Positions 48,138 to 58,930 of a stretch of 64,000 nucleotides of DNA are shown here, one piece after another (positions within the stretch are counted from its first letter, which is position 1; each line of letters begins with the position of its first letter). A program made the translations under genes and the position numbers. A model generated the notes under the pieces. It did no database searches and was not told where the DNA came from. It saw only the letters and a program-made list of their open reading frames with translations. The stretch is from Antedon mediterranea (Eukaryota > Echinodermata > Crinoidea > Comatulida > Antedonidae): NCBI RefSeq assembly GCF_964355755.1, contig NC_092673.1, forward strand, positions 32,807,648-32,871,647, given 5' to 3'.

Positions 48138-48381
48138 AGGATTTGTTTTGTTAACAAATTTTAATCTACAAAGGAATATACTGTATTGGATATGACAGGA
48201 TATGAAGATACCCGATGTGAAACTGTTCAACCAGAAAATTCGCCATTATGGGAGAGAAATAGTTACTATACTACCCCGATGAGACCGGATGTGTCTCAAA
48301 GCCTAGAAACTCCGGCCAGGCCAACCTCGATTACTAAGACCAGTTCAGGGGTATAATACAGCGGTAAAACCATTATTACCA
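48138..48381 (+). pseudogene. LTR-element leader and frameshifted gag N-terminus
   Basis: The leader resumes at 48138 (AGGATTTGTTTTG). An ATG at 48192 opens 54 codons in frame 3, ending at TAA 48354-48356. The frame-1 gag sequence is already open from 48307. This suggests that gag starts at 48192 and that a one-base indel near 48350 separates its N-terminus from the rest. Confidence 0.6.
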
Positions 48382-49191
48382 GTGCCAAAATCAGTACAAA
48401 TTTACACCCCGGCACACCAACTAAAAGGAGTACCAATATTTACGGGACAATCACCCAACCTACTGATTGAGGATTGGACCAGAGATGTTCAGCATATCTT
48501 AAGCTGTAGCAACATGCCTAGTCACCTACAGTTTTCAACAATAGTTAGAAATCTGGGAGGAACTGCACGGAAGCTGGTGTTGAACTTACCGAGAGAATGC
48601 CAGACACCAGAAAGAGCACTCAAAGAACTAAAAGAACAATTCGCAAATGTGTCCTCTGGTGACCCCTTATCTGATTTCTACCAGAGAACACAAAGACAGG
48701 GTGAGTCTGCTAGTTTTTATGCCATTGAACTAGAAGCAGTATTACGAGATGTGGAGGAGGAACTTGGGCGAGGTCCCATGTATGAAAGGGATCGAATGTT
48801 GACACAACAATTAATGCGGGGAATGTACGACCAAGAAGTAGTTGGACGAATAGCGCCCATGAGACCGAGGTCTATGACATTTCGTTCTGTTCTATCAGAG
48901 ATAAGACTACTAGAACGAGAACGAAAGCAGCAACCGTGCGCACCACACCTAGTAGCCCCTCCCATAACTCCGACAAATGTCAAAGGTTCCGGTGAGGACG
49001 CGTCGATGCACAGATTAGTTACGGAGATGGAGAGGAAAATAAGCTTTCTTACCGCTAAACTTGAGGCAAAGGAAGCGGCGCAGCAACGGCCCAACACGTC
49101 ACAACCTAGGGCACTGGAATGCTACGGCTGCGGCCAAATTGGACACATTCGACGATTTTGCCCAAATGCGCCGACGGGAAACGGCAGGTAA
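48382..49191 (+). CDS. gag polyprotein of the LTR element
   Basis: Structural polyprotein that forms the particle and packages RNA. It contains a capsid-like helical region (FTGQSPNLLIEDWTRDVQHI, ERALKELKEQFA, DFYQRTQRQGESASFYAIEL) similar in style to retroviral and PNMA/Arc-type gag. A coiled segment follows and then a CCHC zinc knuckle (CYGCGQIGHIRRFC) near the C-terminus. No ATG opens this frame. Reading is presumably from the displaced start at 48192. The stop is 49189-49191. Confidence 0.85.
   Translation: MPKSVQIYTPAHQLKGVPIFTGQSPNLLIEDWTRDVQHILSCSNMPSHLQFSTIVRNLGGTARKLVLNLPRECQTPERALKELKEQFANVSSGDPLSDFYQRTQRQGESASFYAIELEAVLRDVEEELGRGPMYERDRMLTQQLMRGMYDQEVVGRIAPMRPRSMTFRSVLSEIRLLERERKQQPCAPHLVAPPITPTNVKGSGEDASMHRLVTEMERKISFLTAKLEAKEAAQQRPNTSQPRALECYGCGQIGHIRRFCPNAPTGNGR
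49176..49182 (+). promoter_or_regulatory. -1 ribosomal frameshift site GGGAAAC
   Basis: The heptamer lies in gag phase as G GGA AAC, nine bases before the gag stop, and the protease frame is -1 relative to gag. GGGAAAC is an established slippery heptamer in several retroviruses. A possible downstream stem pairs GGGTG (49203-49207) with CACCC (49228-49232). Confidence 0.7.
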
Positions 49192-49739
49192 TCACAACAG
49201 TAGGGTGGGTTGGTGGTGAAAAGCACACACCCAAAGGACAGACATATCTTGTCGGGCCAACTAATCAAGCAGAAATATCAATTCATGGAGTAAAATGTAA
49301 CGCCCTTATTGACTCAGGCTCACAGATATCAACTTTAACTATTGAATTGTATAACAAAATTCCGGAATTAAAATCACAAGTTATGGAACGCTCAACCATA
49401 GAAGTTATAGCGGCAAATGGCCAGAGTGTCCCGTACTATGGAATTATTAATAGCGACATCAATATACTCAATAAAACCTACTCCGCTGTTCCCGTGTTTG
49501 TAGTCCCGAACAGTAAATACCGCAAAACTATCCCCGTACTGATTGGGACCAATGTTCTACGTGCACAGAGAAACGACAAACACAACATAAAATGCAAAGA
49601 TGCAACCTTTGAAGCAGCATTTGCGCAGATGGAGAAAAATATACAACCAGAAAATGTTGGCAGAGCTGTATATTTTAATAGACACCCTGCTCGCATAAAC
49701 CCAAATCAACAAATTGATATACAATGTACTGCAGTGTAG
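49183..49739 (+). CDS. aspartic protease region of pol
   Basis: Frame -1 to gag. The catalytic motif LIDSGSQISTL (the D-S/T-G triad here reads DSG) is followed by the flap region and LIGTNVL, the second hallmark of retropepsins. The protease matures gag-pol as a dimer. The frame ends at TAG 49737-49739, and RT-upstream sequence continues in the same frame afterwards. The TAG is either a disabling nonsense mutation or a readthrough point; I favour mutation because the element already uses a frameshift. Confidence 0.8.
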
Positions 49740-52700
49740 TCTAAAGATAAAATATCAACTGTGCTTGTTGAGCCATTTGGAAGTACTACAAACTTTCTCG
49801 TTGGTCGTTCAGTATCCCACATCCGGCGAAACAATATAGTTACAGTGCGAATCTGCAATGTATCTGACAAACCAATCTTTTTGCACCACAACACCACGGT
49901 AGCGACTCTATCTCAAATTGCAAGTTTGGACACTTACGATGTTACAGGTGGTATTAGCCAACCTAATATCACATCACAAACTGTTCTGCCAGATCTTTCA
50001 GAATCAGACATTAAAACTTACTCTGAACACATAGCACTAAAATCACTGTTAGACAAATACTCGGATGTTTTCTCAAAGGACGTAAACGATTTTGGCCATA
50101 CTAAGGCCATATATCACCATATACCACTTATTGACAACCAACCATTTAGACTACCCTTTCGCCGCATCCCACCGTCGCAATATCAAGAAGTGCGCTCGCA
50201 TATCAATGGTATGTTAGAGGCTGGCGCCATTCGACCAAGCAAAAGGCCATATGCTTCACCAATGATGATTGTTCGCAAGAAGGATGGCTCAATGCGCATA
50301 TGTATCGATTTTAGAAAACTTAATTCTAAAACAGTAAGGGATGCGTTTCCAATACCCAGGATAGATGAAGTTATGGATGCTCTGGGTAAGGCCAAAATCT
50401 TCTCTACATTAGATTTGACTAGCGGCTATTGGCAGGTAGAGGTAGCAGAAGAAGATAAACCAAAAACAGCATTTACAACACCAATGGGTTTATTTGAGTG
50501 TAACCGAATGCCATTTGGACTCCAAAACGCACCGGCCACGTTTCAACGTTTGATGATGTCGTGCTTTGGTAACCAAAACTTTTCTACTTTGTTAATATAC
50601 TTGGACGATATCATTATTTTTTCTAATAACTTTCAAGAACATTTGGAGAGACTGGAAACTGTTTTCAAACGTCTAAGAGAAAATGGTTTGAAGTTAAAGC
50701 CTTCAAAATGCTCCCTCATTCAATATGAGGTTAATTATTTGGGTCACATTGTATCAGCCGAGGGAATTCATGCCGACCCTGCTAAAACAGCGCAAGTCGA
50801 CAACTGGCCCACACCGGTTGACCGCAAACAAGTTCTTCAATTTTTGGAATTTACCGGCTACTACAGACGGTTTATCAGCCAGTATTCGGAGATAGCTGCG
50901 CCGTTATATGCACTAACGTGCGGAGACCCACGACGAAAGAAAAAAAATGGAAGAAAGGCAATGAATGCCAAACCACCACCACCATTTGTATGGACTTCAG
51001 AATGCGACAAAGCATTTTCACTTCTTAAACACCTGTTGACAAATGCTCCAATCCTAGCGTACCCGGACTACAATTTTCCGTTTCTTTTGGAAACGGATGC
51101 TTACGGTATCGGTCTAGGTGCCGTTATTTCACAAGTACAAAATGGCACGCCAAGAGTCATTGCTTACGCAAGTCGTAGCCTTCGCCCATCTGAATCTTGC
51201 TATCCGGCGCACAAACTGGAGTTCCTGGCTCTAAAATGGGCCGTCACTAACAAATTTCGAGAGTACCTCATTGGAAATCACTTTACAGTACTGACTGATA
51301 ATAATTCGTTGTTGTACGTTCTCTCCACAGCGAAATTAGATGCGACTGGGCAACGCTGGGTGGCTGCCCTAAGCCAGTTCGATTTTGATATAAAGTATCG
51401 CCCGGGAAAAAGCAACGCAGCAGCTGACGCGTTATCTCGCAGGAAAGACGTACCGTGTGAACTGGTCACTGCGGTTCTCTCAGGATCTGCCCCTGGGAAT
51501 CCGTGTCTGTATGTCCAACCACAAATTGTACAGTGTCAGGCCCACACCAGAAGCAAATCTCGTATCGACAACACTGATGCTGCTGGGGATCCAGAGCAAG
51601 CCCCTGATGTTAACACAAATCATGGTTTTGCGCCTGTCCCAAATCTTTCGCAAGCGGACATATCCCATCTCCAGAGGGAGGACGATGTGCTTGACCGTGT
51701 GATATTCTTCCTCCGACGCAATCAAAAGCCATCAGCAGCAGAGCGTCGACTTGAACATCCGAATGTCATCTGTTTACTCAGACAATGGAATCGCCTAAAG
51801 TTAAAAAACAACATATTATATAGGACCACCAATATCAACACTGGAGAAGCATGCGATCAGCTTGTAATACCAACGTCTAAACACAAACTTGCTTTTGAAC
51901 ACCTGCATGACAACATTGGGCATTTGGGTTATGAGCGTACCATCGATATGATTCGGCGAAGATTTTATTGGCCTAAGATGGTATCCGACATTAAGACCTG
52001 GTGTGACACATGTCAACGGTGCTGTCTTCGAAAAACTTCACCAAATGTGCAACGTGCGCCCCTCGTGAATATTCACACTTACGAACCAATGGAACTACTA
52101 TGCATCGACTTCCTTGGTCTGGAACGGTCGAAAGGAGGTTATGAAAATGTTTTAGTTATCACCGATCATTTCACCCGATATGCCTTAGCGTACCCAACAC
52201 AAAACCAGACGGCTAAAACTGTTGCCAAGGTACTATTTCAGAACGTATTTAGACATTATGGTTTCCCAAAACGTATACACTCCGATCAAGGACGTAATTT
52301 TGAAAGCGCAATAATTAAATCTGTGTGCAAGGTCGCCGGAATAGCAAAGTCGCGTACTACACCCTACCACCCAATGGGTAACGGAACTACGGAGAGATTT
52401 AATAGAACACTAATCGACATGCTGGGTACACTCTCACTAGATCGTAAACAGGACTGGAAGGAATATGTTAGCGATATGGCACATGCATATAATTGTACTA
52501 AACACGATTCCACAGGTTATGCACCATTTTACTTAATGTTCGGCCGACATGCCAATCTGCCAATTGATGTAATGTTTGGACTTGATAGCGATAATCATAA
52601 TAGTGATGACGATGATTATGAGGAGTTGGTCTTACAATTTCGCGAGCGATTAAAGCTGGTCTATGACCAAGCAGCCAGATCTTCCATGAAAGCCAAAGAC

Positions 52701-52808
52701 AAACAGAAACACGAGTATGACAAAAAGACAACTCAAGCTCCTTTGGAATTGGGCGACCGCGTCCTTGTGCAAAAGAAACATATTATCGGGAAGCAAAAAC
52801 TCGTATAA
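49740..52808 (+). CDS. reverse transcriptase, RNase H and integrase region of pol
   Basis: In order: RT with SPMMIVRKKDGSMRICIDFR, FSTLDLTSGYWQVEV, MPFGLQNAPATFQRLM and the catalytic YLDDIIIFS; RNase H with LLETDAYGIGLGAVI, SRSLRPSE and LTDNNSLLYVL; integrase with the HHCC zinc domain (HLHDNIGHLG...CDTCQRC) and the DDE core (CIDFLG, HSDQGRNFES, TERFNRTL). All catalytic residues I can check are present. The frame stops at 52806-52808 soon after GDRVLVQKKH, cutting the integrase C-terminal domain. Confidence 0.93.
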   Translation, partial: SKDKISTVLVEPFGSTTNFLVGRSVSHIRRNNIVTVRICNVSDKPIFLHHNTTVATLSQIASLDTYDVTGGISQPNITSQTVLPDLSESDIKTYSEHIALKSLLDKYSDVFSKDVNDFGHTKAIYHHIPLIDNQPFRLPFRRIPPSQYQEVRSHINGMLEAGAIRPSKRPYASPMMIVRKKDGSMRICIDFRKLNSKTVRDAFPIPRIDEVMDALGKAKIFSTLDLTSGYWQVEVAEEDKPKTAFTTPMGLFECNRMPFGLQNAPATFQRLMMSCFGNQNFSTLLIYLDDIIIFSNNFQEHLERLETVFKRLRENGLKLKPSKCSLIQYEVNYLGHIVSAEGIHADPAKTAQVDNWPTPVDRKQVLQFLEFTGYYRRFISQYSEIAAPLYALTCGDPRRKKKNGRKAMNAKPPPPFVWTSECDKAFSLLKHLLTNAPILAYPDYNFPFLLETDAYGIGLGAVISQVQNGTPRVIAYASRSLRPSESCYPAHKLEFLALKWAVTNKFREYLIGNHFTVLTDNNSLLYVLSTAKLDATGQRWVAALSQFDFDIKYRPGKSNAAADALSRRKDVPCELVTAVLSGSAPGNPCLYVQPQIVQCQAHTRSKSRIDNTDAAGDPEQAPDVNTNHGFAPVPNLSQADISHLQREDDVLDRVIFFLRRNQKPSAAERRLEHPNVICLLRQWNRLKLKNNILYRTTNINTGEACDQLVIPTSKHKLAFEHLHDNIGHLGYERTIDMIRRRFYWPKMVSDIKTWCDTCQRCCLRKTSPNVQRAPLVNIHTYEPMELLCIDFLGLERSKGGYENVLVITDHFTRYALAYPTQNQTAKTVAKVLFQNVFRHYGFPKRIHSDQGRNFESAIIKSVCKVAGIAKSRTTPYHPMGNGTTERFNRTLIDMLGTLSLDRKQDWKEYVSDMAHAYNCTKHDSTGYAPFYLMFGRHANLPIDVMFGLDSDNHNSDDDDYEELVLQFRERLKLVYDQAARSSMKAKDKQKHEYDKKTTQAPLELGDRVLVQKKHIIGKQKLV

Positions 52809-53136
52809 CGTTACAAATTGTCTCCAGATAGGAACCTAATGACAGCGATATCGTGTATTAAAAGTACTTAATACAGTCAGATAGGTCTCTGGTAGACTGT
52901 CGACAGTCTTCCACGTTGAGTGTACTAACAGCTACAGAATCGGGTGGGAAACCCTATATGTCGTGTTGTTCAAACATCCAAATATTCCAGTGTACAAAGT
53001 TGAAAACGCGGATGGTCGTCAGCGGACATTACATAGAAATCTACTGACTCCATGTATGTTTTTGCCAATTGGACTCCGACCCCAGACCAAAGCGCTCCAC
53101 CCTCACCAAATGCCGATGCCAGCACCAGAAACATAG
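52809..53136 (+). pseudogene. displaced integrase C-terminal segment
   Basis: In frame 1, PVYKVENADGRQRTLHRNLL (near 52987-53046) is the usual integrase tail motif of Ty3/Gypsy elements. It is followed by a proline-rich end and TAG at 53134-53136. It is out of frame with the upstream integrase, and the sequence between 52809 and about 52940 is poorly conserved. At least one indel has broken the gene. Confidence 0.7.
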
Positions 53137-54044
53137 TACCATCTCATTGTCTTTCGCTAAACCCATACGCATCTCCGTTTGTATCGTTGTCGCCGCCAAA
53201 TAAACGATTTGTAAATAATATAGATACATTGGATAATACACTCATACTTCAATCCTCTCAAACACTGACTATTATGTTTGAATATGACTTGGATTAAAGT
53301 GAACACTGGAACACTTTTTACAATTTTTTTCACTGAATTTTTGGACACGTTCATATGACTATTTGATGACATGTAATTGTTTGAACTTATATTATATATT
53401 ATGTATTTTCATGAACTACTTGATTAACGTCGGGGGCGACGTTTCAGATGGGAGGGGTGAGTGAGATGTCATCCCTTCCAATCGCCTATTGAACTTAATT
53501 GATATACTTTACGTATTTAATTAAAGTAACTTAAAAAAAATGTATAAACAAAGCATAATGAAGGTAGTATTACCGTATACTGTAGTTAAGTGGTTACCCA
53601 TAGTGATGGTATTGTAGTACCGGTAGTAATTTAAATCATTACTTATGTTTATTTATCGTTTCATACCGAGTAAGTATTTACTAGGTCAATTTGAGTCTGA
53701 ACAGCAAGTACTGCGCTGTACAATTTCATTTTAGAATGGAATGTATCTTATATTTTATAGTATTCATGATGTAATGAGACAGTTAATAATAGACAGTTAA
53801 TAATAGACAGTTTGCCATGGTTGGTAATATGTGACTGTTTCAGGTGGTAATGAACCGCACTACTAATAAGTTTGTTTTATACAGTATTATCATAGATAAG
53901 TTTTGTTTATTTTGATGTTTCCTCATTTTATGCTTTTTTAATAGTTTGTAGAGTTTGTAGGTTTAGTCTAATTCCTAATTAAGACTAGATTATTCGGCAA
54001 GTCTCCCTCGGTTTTGAAGCAGGCGAACGTCGTGGACGACGTTC
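53137..54044 (+). other. 3' untranslated region of the LTR element
   Basis: Non-coding. It contains a second purine-rich tract, GATGGGAGGGGTGAGTGAGA (near 53447-53466), preceded by CGTCGGGGGCGACG. A similar arrangement precedes the real polypurine tract (CGTGGACGACG then GAGGAAGGAGGGG), so this may be a duplicated 3' end or central PPT. Confidence 0.55.
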
Positions 54045-54061
54045 GAGGAAGGAGGGGTGGA
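54045..54061 (+). promoter_or_regulatory. polypurine tract
   Basis: GAGGAAGGAGGGGTGGA, mostly purine, directly abuts the 3' LTR. It is the plus-strand primer site for reverse transcription. Confidence 0.85.
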
Positions 54062-54470
54062 TGTAGCGATACACTAAAAGCAGTATTATTATTTTATTGT
54101 ATTTAAGTTCATATTTACTTAGTAGCTTGTATATCCTCAATGATCATGCCTTAGTTTGATTTTACACATTCCAATCTCTGAATTAATTAAGACTGTACCT
54201 CCTTTATCTAGGTTTCCATAACAACTGGTCCATTTTGTGGGTTTTGTGGTGGGGAATAAGAAAGTTTTATAGCCTGTGTTATCTAGAAATACTGTGAAAT
54301 TGGATAGATGAGTCAGATCTGTGTAGTTAGTATTGAGTTTTAAAAGTAAGCAGTTGTGTTATAATTAATAAAAGCATTTTGTATTGGAATTCTGTGTTTT
54401 ATCGATTTTGTAGCTGAAATTGAGAACCTGGGTTTAAGTTATTATTGTCATTATTTTGTGAAGAGCTACA
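54062..54470 (+). repeat. 3' LTR
   Basis: 409 bp, TGTAGCGATACACTAAAAGC to AAGAGCTACA, followed by the TATA target duplication at 54471-54474. Confidence 0.95.
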
Positions 54471-55939
54471 TATACACCATTGTGATCCAGCCACTGATTG
54501 TGATGTTTTCAGTAATTTTCCTTTTCATTTAACAAAGTTCCAAATAACTGAATATACTTTACTATCAAAATTCTCTCAACGTCTCTTATCCTTTATCACC
54601 AAACTGGTGTTGTACACTATAAAACAGAATGTTTTTATTAGTATTATTGCATGTGCACTGTCTAGAATAACAGGCCTGACAAATATCAGCATCTGCCTTA
54701 CCGAAATATGCCAAATGTGTGAGACTTATTTGAATTGAGTAAGGCACCTAATGGTCAACGCCCATTGCTTAAAACTACAGATTATATTTTTATATTATAA
54801 TAGCACTAAGCTAAAATGTGTTCCTCTCAATCTCCTCCCAAACCGTCCATCCAATACAAGCGAAGTTCAAGTTCGGTTCAAGTTCTGGGGCACCTTTTAA
54901 TTCCCCTTTATTCATTAAGCTAAATTAGAACAGAAAATTTGTACAAAAAATGTGTTTTTAGGCCAATTTAGGCAAAAATGCTGCGTTCGGTAATTCTTGG
55001 CCATTTTCCTATGTCACGATTAGGCTAGGTTATGTTTCTTGTTAATTACTATTCCTAAGCTGCTATAGGCAGTAGCTGAATGCGGGATTATTTGGCCCAG
55101 GTGTGACGGGACGATTCGGCCCAATTTTAGGCGGCCCATATAATGCTTGTTGACTAAAGAGAGGCTTCTAATTCCATTAGCTTCCTGTGTAAGTTTATGA
55201 TATGAAATATTGTAAAGTACATTACATTTTGTTTTGTTATTTAGGGGGATTTTTAATTGTTTGTTTTATGGTATTTATTTTCGAGGGGTGTAGGAAGGAG
55301 GTACAAACAAGGAGGATAAATCATATATTTACTTCTTTAATTAGGCCTATACACTACCAGACACCATCAGAAAACATACATTGTTGTTCATCCTAAAGAC
55401 AAATCACCAAACATTTTTACCACCACAAATTAGGACATTCAACTGAACAACAGGAGACTGCAGGAATATTCAACCAGATTCAACTAAGTCACTGTTCTCC
55501 AATCGGAAATGATATTAACATACTTTGGAAGCTTTTACAAAACATTATTATTATTAATCAATACAATACAATAATAAACATATATTATTTTAATATATTT
55601 ACACAAACAAAACAAGAACACAGATACAGATGTATATTAAAAATTAATATATTAACAAGATTCTGTTTTTTTCTTGACCGATGTTTTTAAAACATTCATT
55701 TTACTACAGTGAGCACTAATATTATTTTCGATCTCTGCAAATTTGTATTTAAAATTACTTGATTTTAAAATTCAAGCAAAATAAACACTGAAATAGAATG
55801 AAAAATATGCCCATTAACTTTATCTTCCTTTTCTAATATAAATATGGTATATCGTACCTCTTCGCACTATACATCCATGATGTGTGCATACTTCATTGTA
55901 GGACTACTATATTATTGTAACCTCTTTGATTCCCGAACC
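54471..55939. other. DNA beyond the LTR element, no gene recognised
   Basis: Resumes the sequence interrupted by the LTR element. An open frame crossing 54470-54738 has no recognisable domain. The rest is AT-rich with a small inverted pair around 55300-55400. Nothing else supported. Confidence 0.3.
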
Positions 55940-56507
55940 TTAAAGCTCAGGTACAGGCATGAATTTTAAATATAATATCTGATTAATTGTACATAGATCA
56001 AATATTTGTAACAGAAATCAAGACAAAAAACATGAATTTCCATTAATATGGTCAAATACAAAATTTGGCAAAATTCTGCCATAAAAACAAGTAGTTACGT
56101 AATAACATGTCTGGTGACTCCCTAGTAGGTGAAAACAGATGGTGGATATACGGTGGATAATTTTTGCTATAGCATGAAAATAAAAATCTGAAGTTGAATA
56201 AAAAATCCAGAAATGTTAAATACAAGTTATATTCCTATTATTTAGTCATCTGATAACATTTTTTACCACACCGTTTTTTATAGCTTTTTAAAATGCCTCT
56301 CTATTTACAAAATTTGTGTACAAAAGAATAGAGATTTTACTGTGTAATTTGAACTATCCCCCCACTGATAAGAAAGTGCTTATTTTCAATAAGCTCGTGT
56401 AACACAAATAAAATCCAAAACATTATGAAACATAGAGGAAACTATAGATCGATATTTATTGGAATGTATGATCAATAGAATTTTTTTGCTCGCACCTGGC
56501 ATTTAAG
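55940..56507 (-). repeat. dispersed repeat R1, minus copy
   Basis: Reverse complement of 17615-18218, with the same ends (AAAGCTCAGGTACAGGCATG on the left, CTCGCACCTGGCATTTAAG on the right). Confidence 0.85.
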
Positions 56508-56879
56508 AACAATTCCCATGCTTTGTGTATAATCTAACACACAAAACACACAATCTCTCTTGTTGTTGTAGTATACTGTAGATTAGGAATACTAATATTT
56601 TTTTAACAAATTAAACTTTTAGAATTTTTATTTTAAAATCTGAAATTAATGTCAAAAAAGTAAATAGTTAAACAATTTCATTATCGTGCACATGTGCATT
56701 GGATAAACGGCATTACACTCATCCAAAGGACATGGGAATTAATGAGAGTAAAGTATCTTGCCTAAGGATTATCTGCCAATCAAATGGACAGTAGTACTGA
56801 AATTGAAATTACTAGTTACTTCAAATATGAATTTCTCCTCCGACAAAAATCGACCTCTCTCATTCATGCTCATCGAAGT

Positions 56880-57014
56880 CTCCGAAAGGTAGGTGTTTAC
56901 ATAGGCAGAATTAGAGCAAACGATACTGATCACCCTTGTAGTGCTCACCCAGATTAGCTTTTAAATCCCTGAAACTCATATTAGAACTTGCCATTTTATT
57001 GCATTTTTGTTTTG
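56880..57014 (-). pseudogene. truncated copy of the DED exon
   Basis: The exon head is conserved: acceptor TTTTTTTGTAG (57016-57015), leader CAAAACAAAAATG, ATG at 56994, then LKANLGEHYKGDQYRLL, closely matching the DED exon at 27.5 kb. A TAA (56911-56913) follows at once, and the match continues past it as FCLCKHLPFGDF before similarity ends near 56880. Only the first helices of DED1 remain. It shows that the DED exon was duplicated. Confidence 0.85.
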
Positions 57015-57254
57015 CTACAAAAAAATATTTTAGAAGTTGCAGTGATGTTGCCAGCAACATTAGCTCACATTTTATTGTCTCAGTCATCACTGAAATTAAA
57101 AATAAAGTTGTGTTTACTGATTCATGTTTTCGAATAAAATCTTCCATAAAAATGTATCCATAACAATTTTTGCTTTCATTAGTTATAACAAAGCAAGATA
57201 AACGATTACTTTGTAATGATTCTAAACACAAGATCGGTGTACTCGCCCTGGGGT

Positions 57255-58930
57255 AATTAAACCGAAAGTTAGTTTAATTTATTTATTTGGAATTACACCT
57301 TTAGATCGGTGGCACACTTAGCACAAAGGTACATCTTTCACAATAACAATATAAAATATAACAATTAATGAATTACATAAAGAAAAGTATAAAGGCAAAA
57401 ACAACTATCAACCCCTACTCTAACCCCCACCCCCAAACCCCCAATTTACATCGATACATACAGTAGATCATTACTTTACACAAATGAATACAAAACAAAA
57501 TATATTAAAAGTGTATTAAATAAAATCAACTGATAAACACAGCTTATTACGAAAACGCACCAAACCTCTCCCCCCACCCCTTTTCAATTTCGCTAATTAA
57601 GCAATGTAGACAACATAGTTATTGAGTCATAGAATTCAGTGAATCATTTCGAAATGTCCATGCTCTTTTTAGGTATCTTTTACAAAAACTATCCAAAATA
57701 TTTTCACACTCTTCATCAATTAAATTATCTGAGTATCCCAAAATATATTTAAGTTTGTCATTTTCATGAGAAGTATAAAATGTTGATTGCTTTTAATTTG
57801 TACCAACTTTATTATTATGTAAGTATAGTAGTTGAACTACTTATTCAGTGAGACTAGATCTCTTATTCGTCATGTTATTTTGCTTTGGATGCACCGTTAG
57901 GTATTGTCTAACGTGTGCCACTGTTACACAAGTGATTCCATTAAATTGTATTGTATTGTAAAACGCGCCATTTGGAGCTGGAGACGCCCTAGTAATTATC
58001 TATATCTATTCTACTTAAAGAGCACCATACTGAACAACCATAGTTGATAGATGGGAAACATAATATACTCTGTTAAAGTTATCAAAGCTACTGATAATTT
58101 ATTTAACGTACGCTATTAATCTTTGACCTTTTTTTATAACATTCTCAACTTGTATATGGTCATTTAATTTACGAGAAATATGTACACCGAGATATTTATA
58201 TGATTCAGTTTCAGATATAAAGCCATTAACTAATTTCCATTGTCTTACTTTATCAACACGTTTACCAGTTATCAGTATATTTGACTTTTCAAAATTAAAA
58301 CATAATTTCTATACCTTAACATTCTTTCATTTCTTGTTCATTGTTAGCTAATAACACAATATCATCAGCCCAAAAAAGGCTACCCATCCATGTATCATTT
58401 ACTCTAATACCTATATCATTGGATCTTAACATTTTGGTAAACTCATTTATGTAGATGCTAAATAGAACAGGTGATAAAACGCACCCTTGTTTGACTCATT
58501 GATCAATATCAAAGATATCTGTATCAATCAGACTTTACCTTTAACATTAGCATAAAGCTTATCAATCATCCTCCATACCTTTCTCTTATTCCTGTATTTC
58601 AAATCGATTTCACTAAGCCGTCTCTCCATACACTATCAAATGCTTTTCGAAAGTCCAAGAAGGCCATGTGTGTGTGCTTACCCTGTTGTAAGCGACAAAC
58701 GTATCTATACGCAGGTCGAAAGCCTCTGGACTCCGAAAGACTTGTCTTCAAGATAGAGCGAGATATCGATATCCCTCGATAATTATTGAGATCGTTGCAA
58801 TCTCCTATTTGTATTATTATCAGTGCAGTTCCTATTAGTAATTTTATTATTTTAACCCATGTTCTGTATTCTAGCGACGCAAATTTTCCTTTTTTTGATG
58901 ACCCCCTCTATCTCTTTGTCAAACCATGGT
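57255..58930 (-). pseudogene. degenerate LINE ORF2, 5'-truncated
   Basis: On the minus strand, through several frameshifts, motifs appear in the right order. They are KPWFDKEIEGVIKKRK (linker), NNYRGISIS, GKHTHMAFLDFRKAFDSVW (motif A), VKQGCVLSPVLFSIYINEF (motif B), LFWADDIVLLANNE (motif C) and KYLGVHISRKLND. The 3' end is an AAATAAATAAATT-like tail at about 57260-57290. The clade is not assigned. Confidence 0.8.

Larger units (their letters stand above)
44301..54470 (+). mobile_element. Ty3/Gypsy-type LTR retrotransposon with a nested LINE
   Basis: Both 409-bp LTRs run TGTAGC...GCTACA and are flanked by TATA (44297-44300 and 54471-54474). The domain order gag, protease, RT, RNase H, integrase defines the Ty3/Gypsy class. 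I count about five mismatches between the LTRs, so the insertion is fairly young. Without the 3.4-kb nested LINE it is about 6.8 kb. It carries several inactivating lesions. Confidence 0.95.

Noticed and set aside
54445-54738. 97-codon frame starting in the 3' LTR
   Set aside because: It crosses the insertion boundary, so it is a chance fusion of LTR and flank, with no domain.
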